From positions 1 through 5,743 of the forward strand of contig JANREF010000263.1 of the NCBI GenBank assembly GCA_030726195.1: a stretch of DNA of 5,743 bases, read 5' to 3'. Position 1 is the stretch's first letter. Each line of letters begins with the position of its first letter. Under the pieces are notes generated by a model that did no database searches, was not told the origin of the DNA, and saw only the letters and a list, made by a program, of their open reading frames with translations. This DNA comes from Burkholderiaceae bacterium (lineage in GTDB: Bacteria > Pseudomonadota > Gammaproteobacteria > Burkholderiales > Burkholderiaceae_C). Shown here in pieces: positions 1 through 5,743 of the stretch. The position numbers and the translations under genes are program-made.

Positions 1-743
1 CACGGCACGATGTAACGCGTGTCGTTGGTGAAGTATTTGTTGTTGTAGTCGTAGTTGCCGTCGGGTGCTTGTATCAGAATCGCTGGCAAAGCCACAGCTG
101 CCGCGCCCGTGCCCACGATGGGGCATGTCAACTCGTCACCACTGATGAACTGCTCGCACAACACTTCAGGGTCGTGCTGGGCGGCCAGCGCATAGGCCTG
201 CGCGCACTGCTGAGCGCTGGTGACCTTGGTCAGGCCAATGGTGGAGCCTTCGCGCGCGGGCTTCACAATCATGGGCGAGCCCAGCGTGGCAAAGGCCTGC
301 TCAGTCGCCTGCACGCTGTCCACCAACGCCCATTGCGGTGTGGGCAGCCCTTCTGACGACCAAATGCGCTTGGTCATGACCTTGTCCATGGCCACGCTTG
401 AAGCCATCACGCCTGCACCGGTGTAGGGAATGCCCATCAACTCCAGTGCACCTTGTACGGTGCCGTCCTCGCCGAAACGCCCGTGCAGTGTGATGAAGCA
501 ACGCGCAAAGCCCTGCGCTTTGAGTTGCGACAAGTCTTGTTCGGCAGGGTCGAAGGCGTGCGCATCCACCCCTTGGCTTTGCAGGGCCGCCAATACGCCA
601 GCGCCCGACATCAGCGAGACTTCTCGCTCGGCCGAGTAGCCGCCCATCATCACCGCCACCTTGCCCAATGCACTGGCATCGGGCAAAGGCCAACGCTGTG
701 CGCTGTGGCTGCTCTTTGTTTCCTGTGTGCTGTTCATGCTCAT
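1..743 (-). CDS. ddl: D-alanine--D-alanine ligase (Ddl), 3' end cut off by window edge
   Basis: Cytoplasmic ATP-grasp enzyme that joins two D-alanines into the dipeptide MurF adds to the peptidoglycan precursor. The frame stays open from the ATG at 743 to the window edge, giving 247 residues; by comparison with E. coli DdlB roughly 75-80 C-terminal residues are missing. Visible motifs are [11 protein letters not shown] (34-44, with Glu39 matching catalytic Glu15 of DdlB), [13 protein letters not shown] (86-98), [15 protein letters not shown] (107-121), the ATP-binding segment VKPAREGST (160-168, Ser167 matching Ser150) and YDYNNKY (231-237, Tyr237 matching Tyr216). The distal metal-binding Asp/Glu/Asn residues lie outside the window. 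The ATG overlaps the murC stop as ATGA, which supports translational coupling. The protein has about 24 more N-terminal residues than DdlB before the first strand (KVAVMMGG); a second ATG at 737 would shorten this by only two. Identification is secure; ddlA versus ddlB is inferred from the dcw context. Confidence 0.97.
   Translation of the reverse strand, partial: MSMNSTQETKSSHSAQRWPLPDASALGKVAVMMGGYSAEREVSLMSGAGVLAALQSQGVDAHAFDPAEQDLSQLKAQGFARCFITLHGRFGEDGTVQGALELMGIPYTGAGVMASSVAMDKVMTKRIWSSEGLPTPQWALVDSVQATEQAFATLGSPMIVKPAREGSTIGLTKVTSAQQCAQAYALAAQHDPEVLCEQFISGDELTCPIVGTGAAAVALPAILIQAPDGNYDYNNKYFTNDTRYIVP
740..743 (-). other. murC stop / ddl start overlap (ATGA)
   Basis: ATG (743-741) starts ddl and TGA (742-740) ends murC. 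The overlap supports the ATG at 743 rather than the second ATG at 737 as the ddl start and implies coupling of MurC and Ddl translation. Confidence 0.85.
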
Positions 744-2155
744 GCGACCACCTGCTGTGCTGCGGCCAATTCAACGATCTGCGCAGGCACGCCCGCAATG
801 CTGCCCGCGCCCATGCACAGCAGCACATCGCCCGCTTGCGCACTGGCCAAGGCAGCGCTGGCCAAGGTAGCGACATCCTCTACAAACTGTGGCTCCACCG
901 CGCCGCTCACGCGCAGCGCTCTGGCCAGGGCGCGCCCGTCGGCTGCGACTATGGGCGCTTCGCCCGCGGCATACACCTCGGTGAGCAGCACGGCATCGGC
1001 CGAGCCAATCACTTTGACGAAATCCTCAAAGCAGTCGCGCGTGCGGGTGTAACGATGCGGCTGGAACGCCAACACCAAACGCCGTCCTGGGTAGGCACCG
1101 CGTGCGGCGGCCAAGGTGGCCGCCATTTCCACAGGATGGTGACCGTAATCGTCCACCACCGTGACATGGCCGCCTTGCGCCAAGGCCACATCGCCATACA
1201 ACTGGAAGCGTCGCCCCACACCCGAAAATCCTGCCAAAGCCGCGAGTACATGCTCGTCACTCAGGCCTATCTCGTAGGCCACACCAATGGCGGCCAATGC
1301 ATTCAGCACGTTGTGCTGACCCGGCAAATTCAGCACCACGTGCAAGTCTGGCAAAGCCTCTGGCATGTTGCGCTTGACGGTAAAGCGCATTTGTCCACCT
1401 GCGGCCACCACGTCTGTGGCTTGGAGTTGGGCGTCATCGCTCAGGCCATAGGTCACCACAGGCCTGGCGATGTCGGCCAAGATGTCACGCACAGCCGGGC
1501 TGTCCACGCACACCACGGCCGCACCGTAAAACGGCATGCGGTGCAAAAACTCTAAGAATGCTTTCTTCAAATTGCCGAAGTCGTGACCGTAGGTCTCCAT
1601 GTGGTCGGCATCGATATTGGTGACCACGGACAAAATAGGCAGCAAGTTCAGGAAAGACGCATCCGACTCGTCGGCCTCCACCACGATGTACTCGCCTGTG
1701 CCCAATTTCGCGTTGGCGCCTGCGCTGTTCAAGCGCCCACCAATAACAAATGTCGGGTCTAGGCCGGCTTGCGCCAACACACTGGCTACCAAGCTGGTGG
1801 TGGTGGTTTTGCCGTGTGTGCCCGCAATCGCCACACCTTTTTTCATGCGCATCAACTCCGCCAGCATCACCGCACGGGGCACCACAGGAATGAGGCGCGC
1901 ATGCGCTGCCATCACTTCGGGGTTGTCGGCTTTCACCGCCGTGGACGTCACCACCGCGTGTGCGCCCTCGATGTGTTCAGCCGCGTGTCCTACGTGAACG
2001 CTCGCACCCATGGCCTTCAAGCGTTGCACGGCCACACTTTGGCTCAAGTCGCTGCCTGTTACGCGGTAGCCCAAGTTGATCAACACCTCTGCAATGCCGC
2101 TCATGCCTGCGCCGCCAATGCCGACGAAATGGATATTTTTAATGACGTGTTTCAT
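740..2155 (-). CDS. murC: UDP-N-acetylmuramate--L-alanine ligase (MurC)
   Basis: Cytoplasmic ATP-dependent Mur ligase that attaches L-alanine to UDP-MurNAc, the first amino acid of the stem peptide. It has 471 residues, normal for the family. The three Mur ligase domains are visible in order: an N-terminal Rossmann-like UDP-binding domain starting with [16 protein letters not shown] (10-25); a central ATPase domain with P-loop [11 protein letters not shown] (111-121), EADESDASF (160-168) and [11 protein letters not shown] (180-190); and a C-terminal domain with [12 protein letters not shown] (279-290), GVGRRFQ (312-318), DDYGHHP (335-341), FQPHRYTRT (364-372) and LTEVYAAGE (391-399). The frame is open upstream to 2317, but the ATG at 2155 is chosen because [15 protein letters not shown] matches the family N-terminus and because a strong GGAGGAG lies 8 nt upstream. 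Its start overlaps the murG stop by one base (TGATG) and its stop overlaps the ddl start (ATGA). No key residue is missing. The C-terminal domain contains a short tandem repeat ([10 protein letters not shown]). Confidence 0.99.
   Translation of the reverse strand: MKHVIKNIHFVGIGGAGMSGIAEVLINLGYRVTGSDLSQSVAVQRLKAMGASVHVGHAAEHIEGAHAVVTSTAVKADNPEVMAAHARLIPVVPRAVMLAELMRMKKGVAIAGTHGKTTTTSLVASVLAQAGLDPTFVIGGRLNSAGANAKLGTGEYIVVEADESDASFLNLLPILSVVTNIDADHMETYGHDFGNLKKAFLEFLHRMPFYGAAVVCVDSPAVRDILADIARPVVTYGLSDDAQLQATDVVAAGGQMRFTVKRNMPEALPDLHVVLNLPGQHNVLNALAAIGVAYEIGLSDEHVLAALAGFSGVGRRFQLYGDVALAQGGHVTVVDDYGHHPVEMAATLAAARGAYPGRRLVLAFQPHRYTRTRDCFEDFVKVIGSADAVLLTEVYAAGEAPIVAADGRALARALRVSGAVEPQFVEDVATLASAALASAQAGDVLLCMGAGSIAGVPAQIVELAAAQQVVA
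748..753 (-). promoter_or_regulatory. Shine-Dalgarno-like site for ddl
   Basis: The minus strand has AGGTGG four bases before the ATG at 743 and ten bases before the ATG at 737, within the last murC codons. The spacing is slightly short for the first ATG and slightly long for the second, so either could be used. Confidence 0.5.
843..872 (-). repeat. 15-bp tandem repeat within murC
   Basis: Plus-strand 843-857 (ctggccaaggcagcg) is followed directly by 858-872 (ctggccaaggtagcg), 14 of 15 bases identical. The unit is five codons, so the frame is kept; the product is an Ala/Leu/Ser-rich helix-like stretch [10 protein letters not shown] (429-438) in the MurC C-terminal domain. Confidence 0.6.
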
Positions 2156-2157
2156 CA
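2153..2157 (-). other. murG stop / murC start overlap (TGATG)
   Basis: The minus strand reads TGATG: TGA (2157-2155) ends murG and ATG (2155-2153) starts murC, sharing one base. It differs from the ATGA form at the other three junctions but has the same likely consequence, termination-reinitiation. Confidence 0.9.
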
Positions 2158-3240
2158 CACGCACTCCTCCTGAGCCGCTTGCACCATCACGTGTGCGGCA
2201 TTTGTTTGTGCCAGTGCGCTGGCCTTTATCGCGCAAGCCAACAGCTGTTCGCGCGTCAATCCCGCCAACCATTCGGCCAGCCACTGCGGGCTTAAATCGC
2301 GTTGTTGCACCAGCCAAGCGGCGCTGGATGCGGTCAAAAATTCGGCATTGGCCGTTTGGTGGTCATCCACCGCAAAGGGGAAAGGCACCAACAAGGCAGG
2401 CACGCCTACAGCAGACAGCTCCGACACGGTGCTGGCACCTGCGCGGCAAATCACCACATCGGCATCGGCCATCGCCGTGGCCACGTCGTCAATAAAGGGG
2501 CGCAAATCCGCGGCCACGCCGGTGTTGTAATAAGCATCGCGCAAAGCGTCTATGTGCTTGGCACCGCTTTGATGCACCACCTGCGCACGCGCATGCTCCG
2601 GCAGCAACGCCAGGGCTGCAGGCACGGTCTCGTTGAGCGCTTGCGCACCCAAACTGCCGCCCAACACCAAGACCTTGAGCGCACCGCTGCGGTTGGCAAA
2701 ACGCTGCTCCGGTGGCAACTGCAGCATGAATTCAGCGCGCATGGGGTTGCCCACCCACTCGCCGCGCGTGAGCACATTGGGGAAGGCTGTGAACACACGC
2801 TTGGCGATATGCGACAGGTAGCGGTTGGCCATGCCGGCGATGGCATTTTGCTCATGCAACAACACAGGTACGCCGCACCACTTGGCCGCCAAAGCACCCG
2901 GTACGGTGATGAATCCGCCCAAGCCGATCACCACATTGGGCTTGACCCGCTGAACGATGCGTTTGGCTTGCCACACGGCTTTGAGTAACTTGAAGGGCGC
3001 ATAGGCCAGCGTTTTGAGGCCTTTGCCGCGCACACCAGAGAACGCGACCAGCTCCATGGGTATGCCGTGGCTGGGCACCAAGCGCTGCTCCATGCTCGCG
3101 GGCGCGCCCAGCCAATACACGCGCCAACCTTTGGCTTGCAAATCTTTGGCCACGGCCAAGCCTGGGAATATGTGTCCACCCGTGCCACCTGCCATGATGA
3201 GTGCGCAGGGTTGCTTCAATGCGTTTAGGGCTGCGTTCAT
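2155..3240 (-). CDS. murG: UDP-N-acetylglucosamine--N-acetylmuramyl-(pentapeptide) pyrophosphoryl-undecaprenol N-acetylglucosamine transferase (MurG)
   Basis: Peripheral inner-membrane glycosyltransferase (GT28, GT-B fold) that moves GlcNAc from UDP-GlcNAc to lipid I, making lipid II. It has 361 residues, the usual length. The N-terminal acceptor domain shows the glycine-rich loop [12 protein letters not shown] (16-27), a second loop [10 protein letters not shown] (106-115) and [12 protein letters not shown] (129-140). GNPMR (164-168) precedes the donor domain, which holds [11 protein letters not shown] (194-204) and the nucleotide-sugar signature [19 protein letters not shown] (266-284), followed by [16 protein letters not shown] (286-301). 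Glu274 and Gln295 fall where E. coli Glu269 and the Gln288/Gln289 pair bind UDP-GlcNAc. The frame runs open upstream into ftsW (to 3510), but the ATG at 3240 is chosen because it overlaps the ftsW stop as ATGA, has a GGAGG 6 nt upstream, and places the first glycine loop at the family-typical distance. It sits between the lipid II user FtsW and MurC, the standard dcw position. Confidence 0.99.
   Translation of the reverse strand: MNAALNALKQPCALIMAGGTGGHIFPGLAVAKDLQAKGWRVYWLGAPASMEQRLVPSHGIPMELVAFSGVRGKGLKTLAYAPFKLLKAVWQAKRIVQRVKPNVVIGLGGFITVPGALAAKWCGVPVLLHEQNAIAGMANRYLSHIAKRVFTAFPNVLTRGEWVGNPMRAEFMLQLPPEQRFANRSGALKVLVLGGSLGAQALNETVPAALALLPEHARAQVVHQSGAKHIDALRDAYYNTGVAADLRPFIDDVATAMADADVVICRAGASTVSELSAVGVPALLVPFPFAVDDHQTANAEFLTASSAAWLVQQRDLSPQWLAEWLAGLTREQLLACAIKASALAQTNAAHVMVQAAQEECV
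2164..2170 (-). promoter_or_regulatory. Strong Shine-Dalgarno site for murC
   Basis: The minus strand has GGAGGAG ending eight bases before the murC ATG at 2155. It forms part of the final murG codons (Gln-Glu-Glu-Cys-Val). It is the strongest ribosome-binding match in the window and settles the murC start against the upstream in-frame extension to 2317. Confidence 0.85.
3237..3240 (-). other. ftsW stop / murG start overlap (ATGA)
   Basis: ATG (3240-3238) starts murG and TGA (3239-3237) ends ftsW within one ATGA. It fixes the murG start and suggests coupled translation of the lipid II synthase with the polymerase that uses lipid II. Confidence 0.9.
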
Positions 3241-4511
3241 GTGCGCCCTCCCCGCATGAGCTGACGGTTCTCGTAATCGATGCGCAGCACTACGGCCAGG
3301 GCAATGAAGTTGAGCAAAATAGCCGAGCCGCCGTAACTCATGAGCGGTAGCGTCAAACCCTTGGTGGGCAGTGCACCCAAGTTCACACCAATGTTGATGA
3401 AGGCTTGAAACCCCATCCACATGCCAATGCCCTGTGCTACCAAGCCGCTGAAGACTTGGTCTAGCGCAATCGCTTGGCGCCCGATTTGCACAATGCGTCG
3501 GGTCATCCACATGAAGACCACAATCACAATCAGCACGCCGAGCAAGCCAAACTCTTCACCCAGCACAGCCATCAAAAAATCTGTATGCGCCTCTGGCAGC
3601 CAGCTGAGTTTTTCCACGCTGCCGCCCAAGCCCACCCCAAACAGTTCGCCACGGCCAAAGGCAATCAATGAATGCGACAACTGGTAGCCCTTGCCCAACG
3701 CATGCTCTTCACTCCAAGGGTCTAGATACGCAAAAATACGCGCGCGACGCCAGTCGCTCAGCCACACCATGGCGGCAAATGCACCAACGATGAGCGTGCT
3801 GAGCAAGAAGAACACTTTGGCGTTGACGCCGCCCAAGAACAAAATACCCATGGCGATCACCACGATCACCAAGAACGCGCCCATATCAGGCTCGGCCAGC
3901 AGCAGCACACCCGTCAACGCCACTGCCACGCCCATGGGCGTGACCGCACGCAAGAACTTCTCCTTGATGGCCATCTTGCGCACCATGTAGCTGGACGCAT
4001 ACAAGACCACCGCAAACTTGGCCAGCTCTGAAGGCTGGAAGTTGAGCAAACCCAGCGATATCCAGCGGTGTGCACCATTGACGCCCTTGCCAATGAAGGG
4101 CACCAAGACCAGCACCAGCAAGACCAACGCAAATACAAACAAGTGGTTGGCATAACGCTCCCACTTGATCATGGGCACCTGGAAGGCCAGCACCGCAGCC
4201 ACCAAGCCCACACCAATGGCCACCACGTGGCGCAGCAGGAAATGGGTGGCGCTGTAGTTGGCAAAGCGCGGACTGTCGGGCAGCGCAATGGTGGCTGAAT
4301 ACACCATGACCAAGCCCCACAACACCATGGCCAGTACGGCCCACATCAGTGGCTTATCAAAGCCATGCTCTCGCACATCCAATGGGCGGCTGCGCACAAA
4401 GTCGCGGCTGTTCACGCGCACGGGAATGTGCTCGGGCGTGGGTGCAGCGCTTGCGCGCCCTCCAAACCAGCGCTCGAACAAGCCCGCGTTGTTGCTGTGT
4501 GCTTGCGTCAT
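3237..4511 (-). CDS. ftsW: Septal peptidoglycan glycosyltransferase / cell division protein FtsW (SEDS family)
   Basis: Integral inner-membrane SEDS protein of the divisome that polymerises lipid II into septal glycan strands with its partner class B PBP (FtsI). It has 424 residues. A hydrophilic cytoplasmic tail of about 53 residues is followed by about ten hydrophobic segments, roughly 55-75, 93-111, 122-140, 162-177, 189-206, 211-228, 231-251, 318-338, 354-376 and 386-410; boundaries are by eye. SEDS signatures are [14 protein letters not shown] (141-154), FQPSELAKF (158-166), AEPDMGAF (206-213), [20 protein letters not shown] (273-292), [17 protein letters not shown] (304-320) and [18 protein letters not shown] (378-395). 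Asp311 in EAHTDF corresponds to the essential extracellular Asp of FtsW/RodA (E. coli FtsW Asp297). FtsW is preferred over the paralogue RodA because of the long N-terminal tail and the murD/murG neighbours. Its ATG overlaps the murD stop (ATGA) and its TGA overlaps the murG start (ATGA). Confidence 0.98.
   Translation of the reverse strand: MTQAHSNNAGLFERWFGGRASAAPTPEHIPVRVNSRDFVRSRPLDVREHGFDKPLMWAVLAMVLWGLVMVYSATIALPDSPRFANYSATHFLLRHVVAIGVGLVAAVLAFQVPMIKWERYANHLFVFALVLLVLVLVPFIGKGVNGAHRWISLGLLNFQPSELAKFAVVLYASSYMVRKMAIKEKFLRAVTPMGVAVALTGVLLLAEPDMGAFLVIVVIAMGILFLGGVNAKVFFLLSTLIVGAFAAMVWLSDWRRARIFAYLDPWSEEHALGKGYQLSHSLIAFGRGELFGVGLGGSVEKLSWLPEAHTDFLMAVLGEEFGLLGVLIVIVVFMWMTRRIVQIGRQAIALDQVFSGLVAQGIGMWMGFQAFINIGVNLGALPTKGLTLPLMSYGGSAILLNFIALAVVLRIDYENRQLMRGGRT
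3247..3251 (-). promoter_or_regulatory. Shine-Dalgarno site for murG
   Basis: The minus strand has GGAGG, within GGGGAGGG, six bases upstream of the murG ATG at 3240 and inside the 3' end of ftsW (codons for Arg-Gly-Gly-Arg). It supports the ATG at 3240 over the in-frame upstream extension. Confidence 0.8.
4508..4511 (-). other. murD stop / ftsW start overlap (ATGA)
   Basis: The minus strand reads ATGA here: ATG starts ftsW (4511-4509) and TGA ends murD (4510-4508). Four-base overlaps of this kind usually allow a terminating ribosome to restart on the next gene, which would tie FtsW output to MurD translation. The overlap is seen directly; the coupling is inferred. Confidence 0.9.
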
Positions 4512-5743
4512 GACAAGTCCACCCCCGCATCGGCGGCCAACTCGGCCACCGCCTGCACAAACACTTGCGCGCGGTGTGCGTAGTTGTCAAACATATCCAA
4601 GCTGGCGCACGCTGGGGACAGCAACACTGCGTCGCCAGTTCGCGCTTGCTCTTGGCACAAACGCACCGCGCTGGGCAAGTCCGGTGCGTCGCTCAGTGGC
4701 ACGCCAGCAGATGCAAGCGCGCTTCGTATGGCCTGCGCATCCCGGCCCATCAAGACCACTGCGCGGGCGTAATGCGCCACAGCTGCACACAGTGGTGTGA
4801 AGTCTTGGCCTTTGCCGTCACCGCCCAAGATGAGCACCAAGCGGCGCTCGCTGCCCAAGCCCTTGATGGCGGCCAGCGTTGCCCCCACGTTGGTGCCTTT
4901 GCTGTCGTCGAAGTACTCCACATCTGAGATCACGGCCACCGACTGCATACGGTGTGGCTCACCCGTGTATTCACGCAGGCCGTGCAGCATCGCGGCCAAA
5001 TCGCCACCGGCACTGGTGGCCAAGGCCAAGGCCATGAGCGCATTCGTGGCGTTGTGTTGCCCACGGATACGCAGTGCATCCGCTGGCATGAGGCGCTGCA
5101 TGTAGACCTCTACCGGCTTGGCCGCTTGGCCGCGCTTGGGTGGCTGAATGCTGTCGTCTAGAGGCTGCGCGCGCACCAGCCAGGTCAAGCCGTTGGTGGT
5201 GTCCAGGCCCCAGTCGCCCACGCGCGTGGGCGTGTCCGCCCCCACACTGGCCCACTTGGCATGCGGTGCGACGGCTTCGCCGCGCTTGGGTACTGCAGGC
5301 GGCGCGGGCTGGAACTGCATGACTTGGGCGTCATCACGGTTGAGTACGCGCAAACCATGGTCACCAAACACGCGTCCCTTGGCTGCAACATAGGCTGCCA
5401 TGTCGGCATGCCAGTCCAAATGGTCTTGGCTGATGTTCACAATGGTAGCCACGTCTGGCTGCAAACTGCTACAAGCGTCCAGCTGGAAGCTGGCCAACTC
5501 GAGCACCCACACCTGCGGCCAGCGCTGCTCGTCCAAACATGCGCTCAATGCATCCAGTAGCGACAAACCAATGTTGCCCGCAGCAATGGCATCCAAGCCA
5601 GCGCGCTGCAACAATTGCGTGGTGAGTGAGCACACCGTGGTTTTGCCGTTGGTGCCGGTGATGGCCACAATTTTGGGCTTGCGACTCATGGGCGCTGCAG
5701 GTGCAAGCACCACATCCAAGGCCGCCTCATCGTCCAACGCATC
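4508..5743 (-). CDS. murD: UDP-N-acetylmuramoyl-L-alanine--D-glutamate ligase (MurD), 5' end cut off by window edge
   Basis: Cytoplasmic Mur ligase that adds D-glutamate to UDP-MurNAc-L-Ala. The frame is open to the window edge, so the start lies outside; 411 residues are visible (numbered from the codon at 5743). About 100 residues, most of the N-terminal UDP-binding domain, are missing relative to E. coli MurD. The TTG at 5735-5737 is not the true start. Motifs include P-loop GTNGKTT (30-36), ELASFQLD (82-89), [10 protein letters not shown] (103-112), AAK with Lys122 at the position carbamylated in E. coli (Lys198), GQHNATNAL (228-236), GEPHRMQ (261-267), [11 protein letters not shown] (279-289), GGDGKGQDF (307-315) and [11 protein letters not shown] (375-385). 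The stretch from Lys122 to GQHN is about 105 residues, against about 66 in E. coli as I recall that sequence. The excess is largely two Pro/Lys/Ala-rich loops, each with PKRG(E/Q)A (152-157 and 202-207). Catalytic motifs are intact, so the enzyme should be functional. The stop overlaps ftsW. Confidence 0.98.
   Translation of the reverse strand, partial: DALDDEAALDVVLAPAAPMSRKPKIVAITGTNGKTTVCSLTTQLLQRAGLDAIAAGNIGLSLLDALSACLDEQRWPQVWVLELASFQLDACSSLQPDVATIVNISQDHLDWHADMAAYVAAKGRVFGDHGLRVLNRDDAQVMQFQPAPPAVPKRGEAVAPHAKWASVGADTPTRVGDWGLDTTNGLTWLVRAQPLDDSIQPPKRGQAAKPVEVYMQRLMPADALRIRGQHNATNALMALALATSAGGDLAAMLHGLREYTGEPHRMQSVAVISDVEYFDDSKGTNVGATLAAIKGLGSERRLVLILGGDGKGQDFTPLCAAVAHYARAVVLMGRDAQAIRSALASAGVPLSDAPDLPSAVRLCQEQARTGDAVLLSPACASLDMFDNYAHRAQVFVQAVAELAADAGVDLS
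4518..4523 (-). promoter_or_regulatory. Shine-Dalgarno-like site for ftsW
   Basis: The minus strand reads GGTGGA six bases before the ftsW ATG, one mismatch from GGAGGA, inside a GGGGGTGGA run. It lies within the last codons of murD. It is weaker than the murG and murC sites, so ftsW may depend more on ribosomes arriving from murD. Confidence 0.55.
5116..5141 (-). repeat. Copy A of an 18-bp intragenic repeat, with 8-bp tandem duplication
   Basis: On the plus strand 5124-5141 reads gcttggccgcgcttgggt, matching 5274-5291 at 17 of 18 bases. In addition gcttggcc is perfectly duplicated in tandem (5116-5123 and 5124-5131), followed by a degenerate gcgcttggg. On the coding strand the block encodes PKRGQAAKP in a murD loop not expected from E. 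coli MurD. Confidence 0.7.
5274..5291 (-). repeat. Copy B of the 18-bp intragenic repeat in murD
   Basis: The plus strand reads gcttcgccgcgcttgggt, differing from copy A (5124-5141) by one base. It lies in the same reading frame and encodes PKRGEA in the first extra loop of MurD. The copies are 150 bp apart, an exact multiple of three. Confidence 0.7.

Noticed and set aside
301..876. A 191-codon minus-strand frame across the murC end and ddl.
   Set aside because: It uses a different frame from Ddl, whose motifs ([22 protein letters not shown]) run uninterrupted through the same DNA.
453..1052. A 199-codon plus-strand open frame spanning the murC/ddl junction.
   Set aside because: It is a shadow frame over two conserved genes, low in complexity (Ala/Cys/Thr-rich), with no start-site support.
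668..1555. A 295-codon plus-strand open frame antisense to murC and the ddl start.
   Set aside because: It lies opposite well-identified MurC and Ddl coding sequence. Its His/Gln/Arg-rich product has no recognisable fold or motif, as expected from reading the complement of GC-rich codons.
2156..2317. An in-frame upstream extension of murC, giving a 525-residue frame.
   Set aside because: The extra 54 residues overlap murG and are not MurC-like, and the strong GGAGGAG places the start at 2155.
3241..3510. An in-frame upstream extension of murG, giving a 451-residue frame.
   Set aside because: The extra 90 residues are a shadow of ftsW in another frame. The ATG at 3240 has an SD site, overlaps the ftsW stop and matches the family N-terminus.
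4258..4800. A 180-codon plus-strand open frame over the ftsW/murD junction.
   Set aside because: It is antisense to MurD and FtsW motifs that are clearly real; the product is Arg/Pro-rich and matches nothing I recognise.
5735..5737. The TTG codon as a possible murD start.
   Set aside because: The frame continues open to the window edge (GAT GCG upstream), and MurD needs about 100 more N-terminal residues.
1..5743. A search by eye for inserted genes, IS ends, CRISPR repeats, tRNAs, terminators or a hidden accessory system.
   Set aside because: The minus strand is continuously coding with overlapping conserved genes, leaving no room for an insertion. No hairpin-plus-T-run terminator, repeat-spacer pattern or tRNA-like sequence was seen.

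Overview
This window is an internal piece of a dcw (division and cell wall) cluster, with every gene on the minus strand. Read in the direction of transcription, from high to low coordinates, the order is murD (5' end off the window), ftsW, murG, murC and ddl (3' end off the window). This is the classical proteobacterial order, as in Escherichia coli murD-ftsW-murG-murC-ddlB. The GC-rich sequence (judged by eye), the intact gene order and the protein details (for example Mur[15 protein letters not shown] and Mur[12 protein letters not shown]) suggest a betaproteobacterium. Burkholderiales, and probably Comamonadaceae, is my best guess, but no database search was possible.

Layout: 5743-4508 is the MurD central and C-terminal domains; 4511-3237 is complete FtsW; 3240-2155 is complete MurG; 2155-740 is complete MurC; 743-1 is the first 247 residues of Ddl. 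Each gene overlaps the next by 1 or 4 bases (ATGA, ATGA, TGATG, ATGA). There is no intergenic DNA, and I see no internal promoter, terminator, RNA gene, mobile element or CRISPR array. Each internal start has a purine-rich Shine-Dalgarno-like sequence inside the end of the preceding gene, so the set looks like one translationally coupled operon transcribed from outside the window.

Together the products cover the middle of peptidoglycan synthesis. MurC adds L-Ala and MurD adds D-Glu to the UDP-MurNAc precursor. Ddl makes the D-Ala-D-Ala dipeptide. MurG adds GlcNAc to lipid I to give lipid II. FtsW is the septal SEDS glycan polymerase that uses lipid II. All catalytic signatures within the window are intact.

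I found no undescribed system; this is a conserved housekeeping region. The mildly unusual points are two extra loops in MurD that share a near-identical 18-bp segment encoding PKRG(E/Q)A, an adjacent perfect 8-bp tandem duplication, a 15-bp tandem repeat in the 3' part of murC, and an N-terminal extension of about 24 residues on Ddl.
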